Origin: Burkholderia sp.
Lineage (GTDB): Bacteria; Pseudomonadota; Gammaproteobacteria; Burkholderiales; Burkholderiaceae
DNA: 64,000 bases
Assembly (NCBI GenBank): GCA_030151225.1
Contig: JASLEG010000345.1
Location: 1 to 64,000 of the forward strand
Direction of reading: 5' to 3'
Of the stretch, positions 8,797 to 17,313 are shown piece after piece; position 1 is the first letter of the stretch, and each line of letters begins with the position of its first letter. The notes below the pieces were generated by a model, which saw only the letters and a program-made list of their open reading frames with translations, made no database searches and was not told the DNA's origin. A program made the position numbers and the translations under genes.

Positions 8797-8811
8797 ATTT
8801 CCTCATGAAAT
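8797..8811. promoter_or_regulatory. Candidate LysR operator (T-N11-A)
   Basis: The 15-base sequence ATTTCCTCATGAAAT is an inverted repeat (ATTTC / GAAAT arms) with the T-N11-A layout expected for LysR-family binding sites. It lies between the divergent EamA transporter (start 8697) and LysR gene (start 8826), only 15 bp before the LysR ATG, consistent with autorepression. Assignment is by symmetry and position only. Confidence 0.5.
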
Positions 8812-8825
8812 AGAAAAACTTCATC

Positions 8826-9725
8826 ATGAAGCCGATTCCCCCGTTGAAAGCCCTGGTGGCCATGGAGGCCGCGATGCGTCTCGGCAGTTTTTCTCTGGCC
8901 GCCGAGGAGCTCAGCGTGACGCCGGGCGCGGTGGGCCAGCAGATCCAGCGGCTCGAGGCCTGGCTCGGCGTGGCGCTGTTCGTGCGGCAGGTCCGCCAGG
9001 TCACGCCCACCAGCGAGGGGCGCGCCTATTTCGCGCGGATCCAGCCCGCGCTGGCCGAGATCGTGCAGGCGAGCCGGCGCCTGCGCGAGCGTCAGGGCAA
9101 CAGCCTGCGCGTGTCGATGCCGCCGAGCTTCGCGGCGAAATGGTTCGCGCCGCGCATGGCCGCGCTGCTGCAGGCGCAGCCGGGCGTCGCGCTGAGCCTG
9201 TCCACCTCCACCGCGATCGTCGATTTCGATCTCGACGGCATCGATCTCGCGGTCCGGCATTTCGACGGCGTCGATGCCGCGCTCGACGTGACGCTGCTGT
9301 GCGCCGACGAGGCGCGCGCCTATTGCAGCCCGGCGTATGCGAAGCGGCTGAAGCTCAGGCGCCCCGCCGACGTGCGCGCGGCCACGCTGCTGCACAACAC
9401 GCTGCATCCGCACTGGGCGGCGTGGTTCGCGCGCTTCGGCGGCGAGCCCGTGGCGGCGACGGTCGACGCGATGCCCGGCATCCGGCTCGATCAGTCGCTG
9501 ATGGCGATCGAGGCCGCCGTGCGCGGGCAGGGCGTGGTGCTGACCAGCCCGATCCTCGTGGAGGCCGAGCTGGCCGCGGGCACGCTCGTCGATCCGTTCG
9601 GCTGCGCGCTGCCGCTGTCGAGCGGCTACTACCTCGTGCATCCGCGCGCCGCCGAGCCGCCGCCGAGCGTCGCGTCGCTGAAGGCGTGGTTGATCGCGCG
9701 GATGGCCGAGCGGGGCGATGCCTGA
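8826..9725 (+). CDS. LysR-family regulator, GcvA-like
   Basis: A 299-residue LysR-type regulator. The N-terminal HTH (residues about 6-65: PPLKALVAMEAAMRLGSFSLAAEELSVTPGAVGQQIQRLE) has the GcvA-subfamily signature, and the C-terminal periplasmic-binding-like domain contains DFDLDGIDLAVRHFDG. The ATG follows an AT-rich 30-base stretch with a T-N11-A inverted repeat. The divergent EamA transporter is the likely target; the ligand is unknown. Confidence 0.92.
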   Translation: MKPIPPLKALVAMEAAMRLGSFSLAAEELSVTPGAVGQQIQRLEAWLGVALFVRQVRQVTPTSEGRAYFARIQPALAEIVQASRRLRERQGNSLRVSMPPSFAAKWFAPRMAALLQAQPGVALSLSTSTAIVDFDLDGIDLAVRHFDGVDAALDVTLLCADEARAYCSPAYAKRLKLRRPADVRAATLLHNTLHPHWAAWFARFGGEPVAATVDAMPGIRLDQSLMAIEAAVRGQGVVLTSPILVEAELAAGTLVDPFGCALPLSSGYYLVHPRAAEPPPSVASLKAWLIARMAERGDA

Positions 9726-9734
9726 CGCGGCGCG

Positions 9735-10556
9735 TCACGTCATCTCGGGATCCCGGGGCTTCAGTGCATAGCTGGCCAGGAAGGTCGGCAGGAAGCGATC
9801 GATCACGAAGCGCGGCGCGGGCTGCATGTCTTCGTGGAAGCCCTTCAGCACGAAGCCGGCCGCGAGCTGGCCGCCGATCAGGTCGGCCAGGCCGTGGCCG
9901 AACACGAGCGCCTCGTTGCGTGCCTGTTTCGCGGCGAGTTCGGCCGGCGACAGATCGCGCAGGTCCGAGTAGGGCAGCGTGAAGCGCGGCCGGATCAGTC
10001 CCTGCTCGACGAGTTCGGGCGCGCGGTCGCCGACGAACACCACCGGGTTGTAGAAGCTGCTCAGCAGCCGGCCGCCACCGCGCAGCACGCGGAAGCACTC
10101 GCGCCACACGGGGCGCACGTCGGGCACGTACAGGTTCGAGATCGGATGGAAGATGCAGTCGAACGACGCATCGGCGAAGGCGGACAGGTCGCGCATGTCG
10201 CCCTGCACGAGATCGAGCGCGAGGCCGTCGCGCTGCGCCACCTTGCGATCCTGTTCGAGCTGCTTCGCCGAGGCGTCGAGCACCGTGACGTGCGCGCCGG
10301 CCGCGGCCAGCACCGGCGCCTGCTGGCCGCCGGCCGAGGCGAGGCACAGCACGCGCCACGCGGTGACGTCGTCGGGAAGCCAGCCGGCGGGCAGCGGGCC
10401 GGGCGTGAGGCGCACCTGCCAGTGGCCGCTGCGCGCGGCAGCGATGGTGGCCGCATCGACCGGCCGCGACCACGGGCATTGCTGCTCGGCCTGGCGGTCC
10501 CAGGCGGCGCGGTTGTGGGCGAGGACGTCGACGGGTTCGGAATGCGTGTCGGGCAT
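9735..10556 (-). CDS. Class I SAM-dependent methyltransferase
   Basis: A 273-residue cytoplasmic protein with a Rossmann methyltransferase core. Motif I, VLCLASAGGQQAPVLAAAGA, lies near residue 80 and is followed by the acidic strand end VTVLDAS. QGDMRDLSAF and FDCIFHPISNLYVPD correspond to motifs II and III, then FRVLRGGGRLL. Start 10556 (MPDTHSEPVDVLAHN) was chosen because the upstream 54 codons of open frame have no family similarity. The substrate cannot be deduced. It converges with the upstream LysR gene, the two stops lying about 10 bp apart. Confidence 0.82.
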   Translation of the reverse strand: MPDTHSEPVDVLAHNRAAWDRQAEQQCPWSRPVDAATIAAARSGHWQVRLTPGPLPAGWLPDDVTAWRVLCLASAGGQQAPVLAAAGAHVTVLDASAKQLEQDRKVAQRDGLALDLVQGDMRDLSAFADASFDCIFHPISNLYVPDVRPVWRECFRVLRGGGRLLSSFYNPVVFVGDRAPELVEQGLIRPRFTLPYSDLRDLSPAELAAKQARNEALVFGHGLADLIGGQLAAGFVLKGFHEDMQPAPRFVIDRFLPTFLASYALKPRDPEMT

Positions 10557-10815
10557 GGTGTTTTCCTTGGCGTGTCGGATGAGGTGGAACACTGCCGTCG
10601 GGCGGCCATGACGATGCGGGAAACGGGAACGATCGCCCACGTGGGGCGGGCAGGGCATCGGAACGGAACGGCAATGCGACTCGCGCGCGAGGCAGCGAGG
10701 GACGAGATGCTCGGGCATCCTGGCATTTACAGGTTCACGTCGATGCGCTCCGGTGGGAGATGAGAGGAACGGCGATGGTAACGCGGGGCGGGGGCGCGGG
10801 ACAAGTGCCCGGCGC

Positions 10816-11142
10816 TCAGCGCCTCAGCAAGTGCCCGGCCTTGCGCTCCAGCAGCGCGACCAGTTCGGGCTGCATGAACGTGTAGTTGTCCGGAATGCCG
10901 AGGCACACCACGCGCTTGCCGCGCAGTTGCGCCGCGAACCGCTTCTGCAGCTTCGCCTGATGCGCGCGCTCCATCACGAAGATGAGCTCCGCCCATGCGA
11001 GATGATCGGCCGACACGGGCGTGTCCGCATCGGGGGCGAGGCCGGCCGAATCGGTCTCGATGCCGGGCCACGTCGCGAACACCGCCTCGGCGGTCGGGCT
11101 GCGCAGCCGGTTGCGGCTGCAGAGGAACAGCACGTGGGTCAT
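10816..11142 (-). CDS. Low-molecular-weight phosphatase-like protein
   Basis: A 108-residue protein opening MTHVLFLCSRNRLRSPTAE. It contains a C-x5-R-S P-loop (Cys8 to Arg14, then Ser15) like low-molecular-weight tyrosine phosphatases and arsenate reductases. The usual C-terminal DPY general-acid motif is not evident; the closest candidate is GIPDNYTFMQPELV. The protein is shorter than classical LMW-PTPs (about 150 residues), matching a compact subfamily. Its ATG overlaps the stop of the upstream hypothetical gene by four bases, so the two are translationally coupled. Confidence 0.78.
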   Translation of the reverse strand: MTHVLFLCSRNRLRSPTAEAVFATWPGIETDSAGLAPDADTPVSADHLAWAELIFVMERAHQAKLQKRFAAQLRGKRVVCLGIPDNYTFMQPELVALLERKAGHLLRR

Positions 11143-11621
11143 GGCTGCGTGGCGTGGCCGCCGGTGCGGATGCGTGGCAGTGCGACGTCCCACAGGGCGG
11201 GCTTCGCGCCGTCGTCGGCAACGGGCTCGGCGGGCGGGGCGATGTCGGGCGCCTGGTGTCGCGCCGAAAAATCCGGGCTCGGACCCACGCGCGCCACCTT
11301 GATCTTCGAGCGCGACGCGGCTGGTTCGGCCCGCGCGAGATCGCTGGCGGCCAGCGCGGCGAGCCACGGCGCGGCCTGCGTGGCGGCCTGCAGATCGCCG
11401 AGGCTGCGCAGCGGATCGCGCACGTGATCGAGGATCAGCAGGCCGCGCAGATAGCGCACGGTGAGGCGATCGAGCGGCCGATCGATCCACGTGCCCAGGG
11501 CCATGTCGCCGCCCGCGACGCGCCATGCCATCGCGGTCTGGTGGAGGCCGTACCCGTCGTCCGCGTCGAGCAGGGAGAGGCAGGTTGCCTGGTAGGGGAA
11601 GGATTCGGCGGGGGATGGCAT
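11139..11621 (-). CDS. Hypothetical protein coupled to LMW phosphatase
   Basis: A 160-residue protein I do not recognise. It opens MPSPAESFPYQATCLSLLDADDGYG, has a central stretch LDRLTVRYLRGLLILDHVRDPLRSL with helical character, and ends in a Pro/Ala-rich, probably disordered tail. No signal peptide or membrane helix is visible. The start at 11621 is the first ATG after the region where codon use looks genuine; longer frames run antisense through the GST gene. The ATGA overlap with the downstream phosphatase gene suggests a joint role. Confidence 0.5.
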   Translation of the reverse strand: MPSPAESFPYQATCLSLLDADDGYGLHQTAMAWRVAGGDMALGTWIDRPLDRLTVRYLRGLLILDHVRDPLRSLGDLQAATQAAPWLAALAASDLARAEPAASRSKIKVARVGPSPDFSARHQAPDIAPPAEPVADDGAKPALWDVALPRIRTGGHATQP

Positions 11622-11682
11622 CGGGCGGGCGCTCGTCGAGATCGGCACGCCCGAATTAAGGCATTTCCCGGGCGTGCGCGGT

Positions 11683-12315
11683 TCACGCCGCGGAGCTCGG
11701 CCGTGCCGCCATGCGCTCGTGCCAGCGGGCCAGCGCGGTGTGCCCGGCCGGCGGCGCCATCGAGAACGCGCGCGTCGCGAAGTCGATGGCGACGAAGGCC
11801 GTGATGTCGGCCGCCGAATAATGCTCCCCGGCCACGAAGGGCGTACGCGACAGTTGCGCCTCGAGATCGTCATGGAAATTCGCGACGCGCTGTCGGCTGC
11901 GCTCGACCAGCTCGGGAATCTGCTCGTAGGCATGCGGCCCGGCAATGGCTCGGCCCTTGAGCCCCGCCGCGGCATTGCGCACGCCTTCCATCACGGCCGC
12001 GAATCCCTCGTTTTCGGCCCGTCGTTCCCACATCGCGACGATCGCCTTGTGTTCCGGCGTCGTGCCGTACAGCGACGTCGCGGCGAAGGCGTCGTCCAGG
12101 TAGCGCATGATCACGGGCGCCTCGCCGATCGCGGTGCCGTCGTCGAGCACGAGCGTCGGGACGACCGCGCGTGAGTTGATCGACCGATAGGCGTCCGAGC
12201 GTTGCTCCCGGGTGCCGAGATCCACGGGCACGAGTTCGATGTCGAGCTGCTTTTCCGCGATCAGGATGCGGACGCGGCGCGAATTGGGGGAGCCGCCTGC
12301 ATGAAACAGTTTCAT
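11683..12315 (-). CDS. Glutathione S-transferase family protein
   Basis: A 210-residue cytoplasmic GST. The thioredoxin-like N-terminal domain opens MKLFHAGGSPNSRRVRILIAEK, with a Ser/Asn region in the catalytic position and the cis-Pro block VVPTLVLDDGTAIGEAPVIMRYL. The helical C-terminal domain has FVAGEHYSAADITAFV, the conserved N-capping box. It is the distal gene of the set SDR*-OYE-SDR-GST on the minus strand, facing a LysR gene. The set suggests detoxification or reduction of electrophiles. Confidence 0.9.
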   Translation of the reverse strand: MKLFHAGGSPNSRRVRILIAEKQLDIELVPVDLGTREQRSDAYRSINSRAVVPTLVLDDGTAIGEAPVIMRYLDDAFAATSLYGTTPEHKAIVAMWERRAENEGFAAVMEGVRNAAAGLKGRAIAGPHAYEQIPELVERSRQRVANFHDDLEAQLSRTPFVAGEHYSAADITAFVAIDFATRAFSMAPPAGHTALARWHERMAARPSSAA

Positions 12316-12352
12316 TCGTATTCCTTGAAGAAGGTGGGTGGGTTGGATCGGC

Positions 12353-13099
12353 TCAGAGCTTCGAGCCGCCGTCCACGTGCAGCGTGTCGCCCGTGATCCA
12401 GCGCGACTGGTCGGAGGCGAGAAATGCCACGGCCGCGCCGATGTCGGCCGGCTCCGCGATCCGCTTGAGCGCCTGGATGCCGATCGCGAAGTCGCGCCCG
12501 GCTTCGGTCTTGGCGAAATTCGACATGTCGGTCGGCACGATGCCCGGCGCCACCGCGTTGACGCGAATGCCGCGTGCGCCGAGCGCCACGGCGAAGTGGG
12601 TGACGAGCGTGTCGATCGCGCCCTTGGTGGACGCATAGGCGGCCAGCGTGCCGAGCGCCGAGCGTGCTGCCAGCGAGGACAGCAGGATCACGCTGCTGCC
12701 CTTGCACATCACGGGAAGCAACTGCTGCACGAGGAAGAAGGGCGCGCGCACGTTGATCGCGAACAGGTCGTCGAATGCCTCGACCGTGGTGTCCTCGATG
12801 CTGGCCGAATGCGAGATGCCGGCGTTGGCCACCAGGATGTCGAGGCGGCCGCCGACGATTTCGCGGGTGCGTTGCGCGAGCCGGTGCGGGCCGTCGGCCT
12901 GCCGCAGGTCGGCCGCGATCTTCTCGGCCTTGCCGCCCGCCTGCCGGATTGCGTCGACGACCGCATCGGCCTCGCTGGCGCCACTACCGTAATGCACGAG
13001 CACCTGTGCCCCGGCTTTCGCCAGGGCCAGCGCGCTGGCGCGGCCGATGCCGCGCGATGCGCCCGTCACGAGCGCGGTCTTGCCTGTCAGTGTGTTCAT
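12353..13099 (-). CDS. SDR-family oxidoreductase
   Basis: A 248-residue classical short-chain dehydrogenase. It has the NAD(P) motif TGASRGIGRAS (residues about 13-23), the NAG motif ILVANAGIS, the catalytic Ser in ILLSSLAA, YxxxK as YASTKGA, and the C-terminal FLASDQSRWITGDTLHVDGG. All catalytic residues are present. It lies between the GST gene and an old-yellow-enzyme gene, both on the same strand with short gaps (37 and 23 bp), so they are probably co-transcribed. The substrate is unknown. Confidence 0.92.
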   Translation of the reverse strand: MNTLTGKTALVTGASRGIGRASALALAKAGAQVLVHYGSGASEADAVVDAIRQAGGKAEKIAADLRQADGPHRLAQRTREIVGGRLDILVANAGISHSASIEDTTVEAFDDLFAINVRAPFFLVQQLLPVMCKGSSVILLSSLAARSALGTLAAYASTKGAIDTLVTHFAVALGARGIRVNAVAPGIVPTDMSNFAKTEAGRDFAIGIQALKRIAEPADIGAAVAFLASDQSRWITGDTLHVDGGSKL

Positions 13100-13122
13100 G
13101 TTCGTCACTCCTTCGATGCGTG

Positions 13123-14220
13123 TCAGGCGGGTTCGGCGACCGGATAGTCGAGGTAGCCGCGCGCGTCGCCGCCGTAGAACGTGTCGCGGTCGTAGGGGTT
13201 GAGCGGCAGCCCGTCGCGCAGGCGCCGCGGCAGGTCGGGATTGGCGATGAAGAAGCGACCGAACGCGATCGCGTCGGCGTGGCCGCCGGCGATTTCGGCG
13301 CGCGCCTCGTCGCCGCCGAAGCCCCCGGCGGCGATGACGGGGCCCCCGAAGCGCTGCCGCAGGTGACGGGCGGCCACCGCCTGCAGCCCTTCCGCCACCT
13401 CCTCGGAGCCGGACACACGGGGCTCGACGACGTGCAGATAGGCGAGTTCGCGGGACGACAACGCGTCGGCCACGTAGTCGAAGTCGTGCGACGGATCCCG
13501 GTCGGACATGCCGTTGAAGCGGCTGCTCGGCGAGATGCGTACCGCGACGCGGCCGCCACCCCAGACGCCGCGCACGGCATCGACCACCTCCAGCAGAAGC
13601 CGGGCACGATGCTCGATGGGGCCGCCGTAACGATCGCTGCGCCGGTTGCTGCCGTCCTGCAGGAACTGATCGATCAGGTAGCCGTTGGCGGCATGGATCT
13701 CGACGCCGTCGAAACCGGCCTCGAGCGCCCGGCGGCCCGCGGCCGCGTAATCGGCGACGACGGCGGGAATCTCCTCCGTGGCCAGTTCGCGGGCCGGCGA
13801 TGCGGGCACCCAGCCGGCATCGGTGAAGGCCACGCCGTCGTAAGGCACCACCGACGCCGTGAGCGGCGCCGTGCCGCCGATCAGGCTCGTGTGCGAGGTG
13901 CGTCCGACGTGCCACAGCTGCGCGACGATGCGCGCGCCGCGGGCGTGCACGGCGTCGACGATGGTGCGCCAGCCACGCGCCTGCGCGTCGGTATAGAGGC
14001 CCGGTGCGCCGAGGTAGCCGCGCCCGTGCGCCGACACCACGGTCGCCTCGCCGACGATCAGGCCTCCTTCGGAGGCGCGCTGTGCGTAGTACTCGCGCAT
14101 CAGGGCATTCGGCACGTCGCCGTCGCGGTCGGCACGCATGCGCGTGAGGGGCGCCATGACGACGCGGTGCCCGAGTTCGATCTTGCCCAGCGTCAGCGGG
14201 CTGAAAAGCGGATGGGACAT
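13123..14220 (-). CDS. Old yellow enzyme family alkene reductase
   Basis: A 365-residue FMN-dependent ene-reductase of the NemA/OYE class. It opens LFSPLTLGKIELGHRVVMAPLTRMRA, has the active-site pair in EIHAANGYLIDQFLQ (HxxN, His and Asn), and the FMN-phosphate region FGRFFIANPDLPRRL near the C-terminus. These enzymes reduce activated C=C bonds such as enones, maleimides and nitro-olefins using NAD(P)H. Its operon with GST and SDR genes under a divergent LysR fits an electrophile-stress response, as seen for NemR/YafC-type systems, though that is inference. Confidence 0.92.
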   Translation of the reverse strand: MSHPLFSPLTLGKIELGHRVVMAPLTRMRADRDGDVPNALMREYYAQRASEGGLIVGEATVVSAHGRGYLGAPGLYTDAQARGWRTIVDAVHARGARIVAQLWHVGRTSHTSLIGGTAPLTASVVPYDGVAFTDAGWVPASPARELATEEIPAVVADYAAAGRRALEAGFDGVEIHAANGYLIDQFLQDGSNRRSDRYGGPIEHRARLLLEVVDAVRGVWGGGRVAVRISPSSRFNGMSDRDPSHDFDYVADALSSRELAYLHVVEPRVSGSEEVAEGLQAVAARHLRQRFGGPVIAAGGFGGDEARAEIAGGHADAIAFGRFFIANPDLPRRLRDGLPLNPYDRDTFYGGDARGYLDYPVAEPA

Positions 14221-14253
14221 GATGTGTTGCGCTCCTGTATCGGTTGCGGTGAA

Positions 14254-15001
14254 TCAGCCGGCCGTCTTGCCGCCGTCCACGGTGAGGATCTGGCCGGTCA
14301 CGAAGGCCGCGCCGTCCGAGGCGAGGAACAGCACCGCGGCGGCGATGTCCTTCGGGTTGCCGATGCGTGCGAGCGGCACCGCGCCGGCCAGCGTCGCCTT
14401 GCGTTCCGGCGTGCCGGTGAAGCGGTCGAGCATGCCGGTATCGGTGGGGCCGGGCGCCACCGCGTTGACGCGCACGCCGCTGCCCGCCACCTCGAGCGCG
14501 GCCGATTTGGTGAAGCCTTCCACCGCGTGCTTGCTGCCGGCATACAGCACCGCATGCGCGGCGCCTTCATGCCCCGTAGGTCGACGAAATGTTGATCACG
14601 CTGCCCGAGCCCTGCGCGGTCATGACCCGCAGTTCGTGCTTGAGGCTCAGCACCACGCCGAGCGCATTGGTGTCGAAGGTGGCCGCGTAGCTCTCGGCGG
14701 TGATGGCCGTGATCGGCCCGGGCGAGCCTTCGGTCCCGGCGTTGTTGACGGCGACGTCGAGCCGGCCGAAGCGGGCCATGGTCTGATCGACGAGGTGGCG
14801 GACCTCGTCGTCGTGACGCACGTCGGCCTGGATGAAGACGGCCTCGGCACCGACTTCGCGCAGTTCGGCCTCGAGGGCGGCACCTTCGGCCGCGCGGCGG
14901 CCCGAGACGACGAGGCGTGCGCCCGAGCTGGCAAATTCGAACGCGGTGGCGCGGCCGATGCCGGTCAGGGCGCCGGTGATGAGAACGACGGGGCTGCTCA
15001 T
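14254..15001 (-). pseudogene. Frameshifted SDR oxidoreductase
   Basis: The first part (start 15001) has VVLITGALTGIGRATAFEF, LDVAVNNAGTEG and SVINISSTYG; the second part has LYAGSKHAVEGFTK (YxxxK) and ends VTGQILTVDGGKTAG. The two halves are in different frames. On the coding strand a run of four G (complement of 14572-14575) gives GGG GCA TGA, whereas three G would read through as TYGHEGAAHAVLYAGSKH, a normal SDR sequence. So a single G was gained. It is either a true mutation or a homopolymer sequencing error; all catalytic residues would be present if corrected. This is the promoter-proximal gene of the operon. Confidence 0.85.
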
Positions 15002-15083
15002 GGGAAACTCCTGTAAGGTATCGCTGAAACGCATGGCCTGGCTGTGTCCAGGCACCGCGCGGATCCGTTGCAGGAGCCAATTT

Positions 15084-15098
15084 ATGGGCCCTGCCCAT
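15084..15098. promoter_or_regulatory. Candidate LysR operator (T-N11-A palindrome)
   Basis: ATGGGCCCTGCCCAT is a perfect 6-3-6 inverted repeat with a T-N11-A core. It lies in the 153-bp gap between the divergent SDR operon (start 15001) and the LysR gene (start 15155). Position and symmetry make it the best candidate for the regulator's recognition site. Confidence 0.6.
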
Positions 15099-15154
15099 CT
15101 TTGAAAAAGACTTAATAAGCGGGAGGTCATGCCTGGCAGGCATGAGTGACGAAT

Positions 15155-16054
15155 ATGGAGCTGCGCCATTTGCGCTATTTCATCGCGGTCGCGGAGACGG
15201 GCAGCCTCACGGAGGCGGCCGAGAAACGGCTGCATACGTCGCAGCCGTCGCTGAGTCGCCAGATTCGCGATCTCGAGGAGCAGGTCGGGGTGGATCTGCT
15301 GAGCCGCAGTGCGCGCGGCGTCGAGCTGACCGATGCGGGCAAGGCCTTCATCGATCACGCGCGGCTCGCGCTCGCGCAGGTGGACGCGGCGGTGGCATCG
15401 GCGCGCCGTGCCGCGCTGCCGGCCAAGCAGCGTTTCGCGATCGGCTTCCTGACCGGGCAGGAAATGACCTGGCTTCCGGATGCCATGCATCTGCTGCGCG
15501 AGGCATTGCCGAACATCGAGGTGACGGTGTCGAGCGATTACTCCACCGAACTGGCGGCCGCGCTTGCGCGCGGCGAACTCGACGTGGCCTTCATGCGCGC
15601 GGAGCCGGGCTACGCGCTGAGTTACGAGGTGGTGGGGGAGGAGCCGCTGGTGGTACTGATGCCGAGCGATCATCCGCTCACGGCGCGGCAGGCCGTCGAG
15701 CCCGAGGCGCTGCGGCACGAACCGTTCATTGCGATGGCCGACAAGGCGAAGGTGCTGCGCCGGACGATCGACACGTATCTGGCCGGGGTGGGCGTCGAGG
15801 TCGAGGTGGCGCAGTGCGTCGACAACCCGGCGATGGTGATGTCGCTGATCGCCTCGCTGCGCGGCGTGACGCTGATTCCCGCCTACGTGCAGAACCTGAT
15901 GCCGTGGTCGGTGGTGAGCCGGCCGCTGGCCGGCAGGGCGCCCACGATCGAGCTGGTGGCGGCCTATGATGCCGCCAATGCCTCGCCGATCCTTGCGCGG
16001 TTTCTCTCGCGGCTCGATGAACTCGTCGCCAGGGTCGGGCAGCGCGATGCCTGA
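15155..16054 (+). CDS. LysR-family regulator of the SDR-OYE-GST operon
   Basis: A 299-residue LysR protein opening MELRHLRYFIAVAETGSLTEAAEKRLHTSQPSLSRQIRDLE in part, a textbook LysR HTH, with a C-terminal effector domain including FMRAEPGYALSYEVV and IASLRGVTLIPAYVQ. Start 15155 was chosen because MELRHLRYF is the common family N-terminus; an in-frame GTG at 15146 would add three residues. It faces the SDR operon across a perfect T-N11-A palindrome, so that operon is its likely target. Confidence 0.9.
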   Translation: MELRHLRYFIAVAETGSLTEAAEKRLHTSQPSLSRQIRDLEEQVGVDLLSRSARGVELTDAGKAFIDHARLALAQVDAAVASARRAALPAKQRFAIGFLTGQEMTWLPDAMHLLREALPNIEVTVSSDYSTELAAALARGELDVAFMRAEPGYALSYEVVGEEPLVVLMPSDHPLTARQAVEPEALRHEPFIAMADKAKVLRRTIDTYLAGVGVEVEVAQCVDNPAMVMSLIASLRGVTLIPAYVQNLMPWSVVSRPLAGRAPTIELVAAYDAANASPILARFLSRLDELVARVGQRDA

Positions 16055-16062
16055 GCGCGGCC

Positions 16063-16947
16063 TCACCCCGCCAGCGCCGTCCTTCCCACCGCCGCCACCT
16101 GCCCCGTCGCGCGTGCAACCGGATCGGTCCTGAACCCGCTCACGATCTCGCGCAGCCGGTTGGTCTGATCCTCGAGCGACATCGCCGCGGCCGCTGCCTG
16201 CTCGACCAGCGCGGCGTTCTGCTGCGTCACGCCGTCCATCTGCGAGATCGCCTGGTTCACCTGCTCGATGCCGCGGCTCTGCTCGTTCGAGGCTTCCGCG
16301 ATCTCGCCCACGATGTCCATCATGCGCACGATCGACTGGCTGATCTGCTCCATCGTGGCGCCGATCGGTTCCTTGATCTCCTTCGCGGCGGTGCTCGAGC
16401 GCTGTGCGAGCGACCGCACTTCCGAGGCCACCACCGCGAAGCCGCGGCCGTTCTCGCCGGCGCGGGCCGCCTCGACGGCGGCGTGCAGCGCGAGGATGTT
16501 GGTCTGGAACGCGATGCCCTCGATCACCCGGCGATGTCGGCGATCTTCACGGCGCTGTCGCTGATGCCCGTCATGGTCTGCACCACCTCTTCCACGAGGT
16601 GGCTGCCGGCCAGCGTGACGTCGCGCGCCGACTGCGGCAGCTTCATGTAGCCGTCGAGCGCCTGCCGCGCCATCGCGCCAAAGGCCTTTTCGTGATCGAC
16701 GGTATCGCTGACGTTCCTGTCCGACGAGGTGTCGAGCGCGCCGCGCAGCAGCGGTGCGCTCGCGCTGCAGGCTCAGTTCCGCCTCGCCGATGAAGTTGGC
16801 GCTGGGCAGCTTGTTCGTGTAGGTATCCAGATTGACGTCGTTGCTGTCGGTCATGCCGGCGATGCCGAACAGGCCGACGGCGAGCAGCAGGATGGACAGC
16901 AGGCCGATCGTGGTTGCGAGGCGCGATTGGATGGAAAGACGCATCAC
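16063..16947 (-). pseudogene. Decayed methyl-accepting chemotaxis protein
   Basis: The start encodes an MCP N-terminus with a transmembrane helix ([20 protein letters not shown]) and the end encodes a signalling hairpin ([51 protein letters not shown]). The middle is readable only in another frame, where [23 protein letters not shown] appears. A missing base near 16529 (GCCGGGTGATC where GCCGGCGTGATC is expected) explains one junction, and a second frame change lies near 16760. At 885 bp against the usual ~1.5 kb, most of the ligand domain, the second membrane helix and HAMP are deleted. The frame stays open by chance. The hairpin has [12 protein letters not shown] instead of NILALNAAVEAA. 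Confidence 0.82.
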
Positions 16948-17313
16948 GGTATTCCCCGAAAGTGGAATCGATCAACCCGCGGATTGAAAACCGTTCTGCA
17001 GCGTCGTATCGACAGACGTGCCGCGCCGGTCAGAATGCGTCTCGAATCTGGTTATGGGCAAGTGGAAGCCAATGTAAGCGCGCTGTAGCGTTCCGGACTC
17101 GTATGAACTGCCGTTCGCAACATAATTTATTGTTAAGCCAAGGGCTTTTACGCGGGGCGAAACTGGTTCCGGGACGGCGATTAACGCAATAAGAAACGGT
17201 GCGGGTCTGTTGGCCGGTATTCAGAAAACAATCCGCCTGCCGTTAATGCGATCTGGTGAACAGGCGACCTTGGCCGGATCGCCGTCCATTTCCGTCACGT
17301 CACGAATTCGAGC
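16948..17313. other. Intergenic region without a gene
   Basis: About 365 bases between the divergent chemoreceptor pseudogene and the DUF1444-like gene. It is less GC-rich than its surroundings, with an AT-rich stretch around 17110-17135 that could hold a promoter. I see no coding frame with plausible codon use, no repeat and no clear RNA. Confidence 0.5.

Noticed and set aside
15142..15969. Alternative plus-strand frame starting MSDEYGAAPF
   Set aside because: It overlaps the LysR gene in another frame and has shadow-type composition; the LysR frame has a complete HTH and effector domain.
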